Below, piece after piece: positions 7,004-10,211 of a stretch of 10,211 bases of DNA (its first letter is position 1; every line of letters begins with the position of its first letter). Under the pieces are notes generated by a model. That model was given only the letters and a program-made list of their open reading frames with translations. It had not been told where the DNA came from and did no database searches. The translations under genes and the position numbers were made by a program. Source of the stretch: JBFLYE01 sp040756715 [NCBI: bacterium] (GTDB taxonomy: Bacteria; UBA9089; UBA9088); assembly GCA_040756715.1 (NCBI GenBank), contig JBFLYE010000016.1:1-10211 (forward strand). Reading direction: 5' to 3'.

Positions 7004-7443
7004 TTGAGGAGCTTATTGTTGAACCCTTAAAACAGATAGTAGACGAACGGGGTAAGGTTATGCATATGTTGCGAAGGGATTCCCCTTTTTTCACAAATTT
7101 TGGGGAGATATATTTTTCTGTAGTTAACCCTGGTGTGGTCAAGGCATGGAAAAAACACCTTAAAATGACCCAACATTTTGCTGTTCCCGTGGGAAAGATT
7201 AAACTAGTAATTTACGATGAGCGGAGAAATTCAGCTACCTACGGGAGGATTGAAATATTAGAAATAGGAGAAGAAAATTATTGTTTAGTGAAGATTCCTC
7301 CAATATTATGGTACGGTTTTCAAGGGATATCATCAAATCCTGCGCTTATTGCTAATTGTACGGATATGCCTCACAACCCAAGCGAAGTGGAGCATCTGGA
7401 TTATTTGGATAAACGCATTCCCTATGATTGGACAAATGCCTAA
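7000..7443 (+). CDS. RmlC-like short deoxysugar 3,5-epimerase
   Basis: A 147-aa cupin-fold protein of the dTDP-4-dehydrorhamnose 3,5-epimerase family. Its landmarks are DERGKVMHMLRRDSP (15-29), EIYFSVVNPGVVKAWKKH (36-53), GKIKLVIYDER (65-75), WYGFQGIS (104-111) and the C-terminal SEVEHLDYLDKRIPYDW. It is shorter than typical RmlC (about 180 aa), and the usual HGF motif reads YGF. Such short members sit in many deoxysugar loci and probably epimerise C3 and/or C5 of the 4-keto-6-deoxy intermediate. I chose ATG 7000 because it forms the ATGA overlap with rfbG seen elsewhere in this operon; an in-frame GTG at 6988 would only add four residues inside rfbG. The substrate is presumably CDP-4-keto-6-deoxyglucose, by context. 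Confidence 0.85.
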   Translation: MIEELIVEPLKQIVDERGKVMHMLRRDSPFFTNFGEIYFSVVNPGVVKAWKKHLKMTQHFAVPVGKIKLVIYDERRNSATYGRIEILEIGEENYCLVKIPPILWYGFQGISSNPALIANCTDMPHNPSEVEHLDYLDKRIPYDWTNA

Positions 7444-8296
7444 GATTAGTGTAATTATGAATTGCTATAATTCTTCCAAGTATTTAGAAGAGGCGATTAA
7501 CAGCGTATATGCTCAAACATATAAAGATTGGGAGATTGTATTCCTTGATAATGCATCAACCGATAATAGTGCTGAGATAGCAAAGGGCTATGATAGCAAA
7601 TTAAAATATTACAAGAACGAAACATATGTTCCCTTAGGATGTGCCAGAAATATGGCAATTGAAAAAGCCAATGGTGAATATATAGCCCTTCTGGATTGCG
7701 ATGATATGTGGAGTCCTGAAAAACTTGAATTGCAAGTTGGGCTACTTGATAAAAATCCAAACATTGGATTGGTGTATTGTGATGCATTCTTAATAAACGA
7801 AGATAATACAAAGATAATAAATCAATTTTTCAAAATAGCACAACCTTTCCGGGGAAAGGTTACAATTCCCTTAATAAACTGGAATTTTATTCCCTGTTTA
7901 ACGGTTATGTTTAAAAAAGCATTATTCACGCAGGCTGGCCCTTTTAGGACAGACCTGAATATTTCGGAAGAATATGAGTTTTTCTTAAGGCTTTCTCTAA
8001 TCACTGAATTTGATTATATCAATAATCCACTTGCAAAATACAGATGTCACATTGGCAGTGTTAGTAAGGATACGAAGCGAAGGTATGAAGAAATAAATGA
8101 TATACTTTCATCTTTTTCAGAAAAAATTACTGATTTATCAATTAAAAAGGTTATCGCCACTAATATCTCAAAGAATAAAAAGGTGTTAATGGTTATAAAA
8201 TTATTGGACTACCTTCCAAAACCTATAGGGGATTTCATAAAATCATTCCTTAAAGTGATGAATAAGCTATTAAAATTTGTTAAAAAGGCATTTTGA
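7436..8296 (+). CDS. GT2-family glycosyltransferase
   Basis: A 286-aa inverting GT-A enzyme. Motifs are ISVIMNCYNSSKYLEEAI (4-21), DNASTDNSAEIA (38-49), PLGCARNMAIEKANGEYIA (66-84), the metal-binding DCDD (87-90) followed by MWSPEKLELQ, and SEEYEFFLRLS, the usual acceptor-side E/D-D/E motif, near residue 183. It is expected to add a sugar, likely the CDP-activated deoxysugar made by its neighbours, to a growing lipid-linked chain at the cytoplasmic membrane face. The C-terminal 40 residues are Lys/Leu/Phe-rich (SFLKVMNKLLKFVKKAF) and could form an amphipathic membrane-anchoring helix. The frame stays open to 7349, but the conserved strand begins at MPKISVI, so ATG 7436 is preferred; it overlaps the epimerase by 8 bp. 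Its last 17 bp overlap the convergent hflX gene. Confidence 0.88.
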   Translation: MPKISVIMNCYNSSKYLEEAINSVYAQTYKDWEIVFLDNASTDNSAEIAKGYDSKLKYYKNETYVPLGCARNMAIEKANGEYIALLDCDDMWSPEKLELQVGLLDKNPNIGLVYCDAFLINEDNTKIINQFFKIAQPFRGKVTIPLINWNFIPCLTVMFKKALFTQAGPFRTDLNISEEYEFFLRLSLITEFDYINNPLAKYRCHIGSVSKDTKRRYEEINDILSSFSEKITDLSIKKVIATNISKNKKVLMVIKLLDYLPKPIGDFIKSFLKVMNKLLKFVKKAF

Positions 8297-9326
8297 GGAA
8301 TAGGTCAAATAATGCCTTAAAACCTTCGCCTTTTAAGGCAGAGATTTCTGTTGAATTTGGAATCTCCCTCTTAAGATGTGAAATAATGGTTTTGGAAGAT
8401 AAGAGGTCTATTTTATTGAAGGCAGTTATCCTTGGATATCTTGCAACATCTAGCTCCTCAAGGATTTTTTCCACAGATGCCATCTGATTTCTAAAATAGG
8501 GATGGGATACATCAACGATGTGTAAAATAATGTCAGAGAGGCATATCTCCTCAAGGGTTGCTCTGAATGCAGAGACAAGGGAGAGGGGAAGGTTTTGGAT
8601 AAATCCAACCGTATCTGTAAAAACTATATCATTCAAACCAATCCTTACCCTCCTGGACAAAGGATCAAGGGTTGTAAAGAGCTGGTTAAAAGAGGGGACA
8701 TTTTCTTTGGAAAGGGCAGAAAGGAGGGTTGATTTTCCCGCATTTGTATAGCCAACAATAGAGCAGGTTAAAAAATCCCTTTTCCTTTTTTTCCTCTGTT
8801 GTTCCCTCTCCTTTTTTATCCCCTCAAGCTTCTTTTTGAGATGGCTAATCCGCTTTCTTATTCTCCTTCTATCATATTCTAGCTTTTGTTCACCTGGCCC
8901 CCTTGTTCCAATACCTCCACCCAGCCTTGAAAGATCCCTTCTTCCCGTAAGCCTTGGAAGGAGGTAGTAAGATAGAGCAAGTTCTGTCTGGATCTTTGCC
9001 TCTGCTGTCCTTGCCCTTTGAGCAAATATATCAAGGATTATCCCTGTTCTGTCAATTACCTTAAGGTCTAGCTCTTCCTCAAGGTTTCTTATCTGGGAAG
9101 GAGAAGGGTCTTGATTAAATACAACGAGATTAGCCTTATTTTCATCACAAAGCCCTTTTAATTCCTTAAGCTTTCCCTTTGTAAGCAAGAACCTGGGTGA
9201 TTTTTCCTGATGTTTTTTTTGAACCAGTTCTCCTACCACCTTTCCACCCGCTGTTTCAACCAATGAAGCAAGCTCAAGAAATGAAATTTCCTCTTCCCCA
9301 GTATCAACAATAATAGCCCTTTCTAT
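8280..9326 (-). CDS. hflX: Ribosome-associated GTPase HflX, probable ATA start
   Basis: A 348-aa protein if begun at the ATA at 9326-9324. HflX binds the large ribosomal subunit and can split stalled or stress-inactivated ribosomes. The N-terminal nucleotide-binding domain holds ETAGGKVVGELVQK, the glycine-rich signature GGGIGTRGPGEQKLEYDRRR (about 136-155) and a charged coiled-coil linker. The G domain has GYTNAGKST (192-200), TTLDP (G2), DTVGF (238-242), FNKIDLL (about 303) and ISALKGEG. An ATG, GTG or TTG does not occur in frame between a TAA at 9389-9387 and a TTG at 9263. Starting at that TTG would delete the conserved strand ERAIIVD, so ATA with its ribosome site is preferred. The upstream TAG overlaps it by two bases. 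It is somewhat short at the C-terminus compared with E. coli HflX (426 aa). A sequencing error changing ATG to ATA is the main alternative. Confidence 0.92.
   Translation of the reverse strand: MERAIIVDTGEEEISFLELASLVETAGGKVVGELVQKKHQEKSPRFLLTKGKLKELKGLCDENKANLVVFNQDPSPSQIRNLEEELDLKVIDRTGIILDIFAQRARTAEAKIQTELALSYYLLPRLTGRRDLSRLGGGIGTRGPGEQKLEYDRRRIRKRISHLKKKLEGIKKEREQQRKKRKRDFLTCSIVGYTNAGKSTLLSALSKENVPSFNQLFTTLDPLSRRVRIGLNDIVFTDTVGFIQNLPLSLVSAFRATLEEICLSDIILHIVDVSHPYFRNQMASVEKILEELDVARYPRITAFNKIDLLSSKTIISHLKREIPNSTEISALKGEGFKALFDLFLKMPF
8285..8340. repeat. Nested inverted repeats at the convergent gene junction
   Basis: A perfect 10-bp inverted repeat, TGCCTTAAAA (8313-8322) and TTTTAAGGCA (8331-8340), has an 8-nt loop CCTTCGCC. 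The left arm can instead pair with AAGGCATT (8285-8292), whose perfect complement AATGCCTT lies at 8311-8318. The first hairpin lies 16 bp beyond the stop of the sugar operon and could help end its transcripts, but the following bases GAGATTTCTG form only a weak T tract. Both repeats lie within the 3' end of hflX. A terminator role is possible but not shown. Confidence 0.4.
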
Positions 9327-10186
9327 CTTCTCACCTCTTCTCCTTTCTTTAAAATTTCTTCTGTTTGGGGTGGGATAACAATTGCTTTAGAGATTTGTGC
9401 ATCAGCCTTTATAACCTTTATCTTTCCAATGGTTTTTCCCCTCTCTAAAACATTAAAAATGTCTCCCTCCTTTATTCCAGAAAGACCTCCCATATTTATA
9501 AAGGCATTTCCCCCTTTTATCTTAAATATCTTTCCCTTTATGGGAAGCAATTCTTCTATCCTTTCTGAAAGATAATAAATTGCCTCTTTTATCCGGTTAT
9601 CTCCAGAGCCAAGGGAGATTATTTCTTCCTCCTTTAGGCTTTCCATATCTATTAGCCTTGCACTTATTTTTATCTCTTTCTCATCTTCTTTTATCTCTGC
9701 AAAGAGCAAGAAATCAGCCCCTTTTTCTTTTGCTTTTTCAATTGCTGCCTTTTTATCATCTGTAAATTCTTGCAGTCCAATAAGGCTTAATTTCTTTGAA
9801 TATGAGAGGAGGGTTTTAAGGAGATTATCAAAATAATTAAGGGAATCTGGATAGATAAGCAAAGATTTGGAAATTATAAAGCATAAAAGCCTTAATTCTG
9901 GCTCGGGAATTTCATCTATCTTTTCTTGATATACAATGCTCTTTTTCTTTTTAAAATTTATTCTTTCAACCATATCAGATGCCTCTATGCTTGCTGGCTC
10001 AAGCTCTATAATCTTTACAAGCTCATCTTCTGCATTACTAAACATCCCCCTCTTTTCATATATCCTGGCAAGGGAAAACCTTGTCTTTAAATCCAAAGGA
10101 TTTAGGGAAATTGCCCTTTTGTGTTCATATATTGCAAGCTTAATCATTCCCTTCTTAAGATAATCCTCACCGGATTTAAGGTGCAA
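9323..10186 (-). CDS. TPR protein with FlgT-C-like C-terminal domain
   Basis: A 287-aa protein from a TTG start. Residues 2-31 (SGEDYLKKG, AISLNP) and 32-65 (SLARIYEKRG, KIIELEP) are two tetratricopeptide repeats. A mixed segment with GADFLLFAEI and ISARLIDMESLK (about 165-190) resembles the CsgG/FlgT/LpoB-type fold, where a predicted activity is reported over an accessory protein. The C-terminal 65 residues, GKIFKIKGGNAFINMG then GLSGIKEGDIFNV and GKIKVIKA, match the pattern of the FlgT C-terminal beta domain found in envelope and flagellar assembly factors. No signal peptide or lipobox is visible, which is odd for such a domain; the true start may be upstream beyond the window edge, or the protein may be cytoplasmic. 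It overlaps hflX by the ATAG junction. Function unknown; an envelope-associated role is inference. Confidence 0.7.
   Translation of the reverse strand: MHLKSGEDYLKKGMIKLAIYEHKRAISLNPLDLKTRFSLARIYEKRGMFSNAEDELVKIIELEPASIEASDMVERINFKKKKSIVYQEKIDEIPEPELRLLCFIISKSLLIYPDSLNYFDNLLKTLLSYSKKLSLIGLQEFTDDKKAAIEKAKEKGADFLLFAEIKEDEKEIKISARLIDMESLKEEEIISLGSGDNRIKEAIYYLSERIEELLPIKGKIFKIKGGNAFINMGGLSGIKEGDIFNVLERGKTIGKIKVIKADAQISKAIVIPPQTEEILKKGEEVRR
9331..9337 (-). promoter_or_regulatory. Shine-Dalgarno that decides the hflX start
   Basis: On the - strand GAGGTGA matches the canonical anti-Shine-Dalgarno complement at all seven bases and ends 4 nt before the ATA at 9326-9324. Nothing comparable precedes the downstream TTG at 9263-9261. 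The site is inside the last codons of the TPR gene, consistent with translational coupling. Confidence 0.65.
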
Positions 10187-10193
10187 AATAGAA

Positions 10194-10202
10194 CCCTCCT
10201 TT
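10194..10202 (-). promoter_or_regulatory. Shine-Dalgarno supporting the TTG start of the TPR gene
   Basis: AAAGGAGGG on the - strand ends 7 nt before the TTG at 10186-10184, an ideal spacing. The TPR frame is also open without an in-frame stop to the window edge, so a start further upstream is not excluded. A TGA at 10211-10209 lies in another frame and could be the end of an upstream gene. Confidence 0.55.
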
Positions 10203-10211
10203 CTCCTTTCA

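Noticed and set aside
6873-7142. An 89-codon antisense open frame spanning the rfbG end and the epimerase start
   Set aside because: It is antisense to two secure genes, without a recognisable domain or ribosome site.
7349-7435. N-terminal extension of the GT2 gene to the upstream ATG at 7349
   Set aside because: The 29 added residues are the out-of-frame shadow of the epimerase C-terminus; the GT2 fold begins immediately after ATG 7436.
8293-8751. Two + strand open frames opposite hflX
   Set aside because: They are antisense to a strongly conserved GTPase gene with all G motifs in frame, and show no motif of their own.
1-10211. CRISPR array, tRNA, rRNA, transposase or integrase
   Set aside because: No regularly spaced repeats, tRNA cloverleaf, rRNA segment or recombinase motif was seen on either strand.

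Overview
The window is AT-rich bacterial DNA, with arginine mostly AGA/AGG, frequent ATA codons, GGAGG-type ribosome sites and many 2-13 bp gene overlaps. It looks like a piece of a Gram-negative-type or uncultivated candidate-phylum genome. That placement is an inference from composition and gene content; there is no rRNA or other taxonomic marker here. The arrangement is a surface-glycan locus on the + strand facing a two-gene housekeeping/envelope pair on the - strand.

Region 1 (1-3189): after a 191-bp leader with a heptamer repeat and a sigma70-like promoter come three overlapping genes. Two are paralogous multi-membrane-span GT39-type (ArnT/PMT-like) glycosyltransferases. The third is a DPM1-like GT2 enzyme that would charge a polyprenyl-phosphate carrier. 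Together they form a plausible module: the GT2 makes polyprenyl-P-sugar on the cytoplasmic face and the two GT39 enzymes use it on the outer face.

Region 2 (3190-4029): a 143-bp gap carries a striking sigma28 (FliA)-like promoter sequence. It is followed by a small MNT/AbiEii-type nucleotidyltransferase and a 63-aa charged partner protein that overlaps it. This toxin-antitoxin-like pair is physically overlapped with the next sugar gene.

Region 3 (4017-8296): five tightly packed genes make and use a CDP-activated deoxysugar. They are a PLP sugar aminotransferase with its lysine intact, glucose-1-phosphate cytidylyltransferase (rfbF), CDP-glucose 4,6-dehydratase (rfbG), a short RmlC-like epimerase and a GT2 glycosyltransferase. 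No RfbH-type 3-dehydrase is present in the window, so the predicted product is a CDP-linked amino-dideoxy sugar rather than a classical 3,6-dideoxyhexose.

Region 4 (8280-10211, - strand): a TPR protein with a FlgT-C-like tail lies upstream of the ribosome-associated GTPase HflX. HflX appears to start at an ATA codon that overlaps the upstream TAG stop and has a strong Shine-Dalgarno. The hflX 3' end overlaps the convergent sugar operon by 17 bp, with competing inverted repeats at the junction.

Points most worth a second look: the nucleotidyltransferase/small-protein pair inside a sugar operon, the sigma28-like promoter ahead of it, the unusual CDP-aminosugar gene set, the probable ATA start of hflX, and a 59-bp perfectly conserved tract between the two GT39 paralogues.
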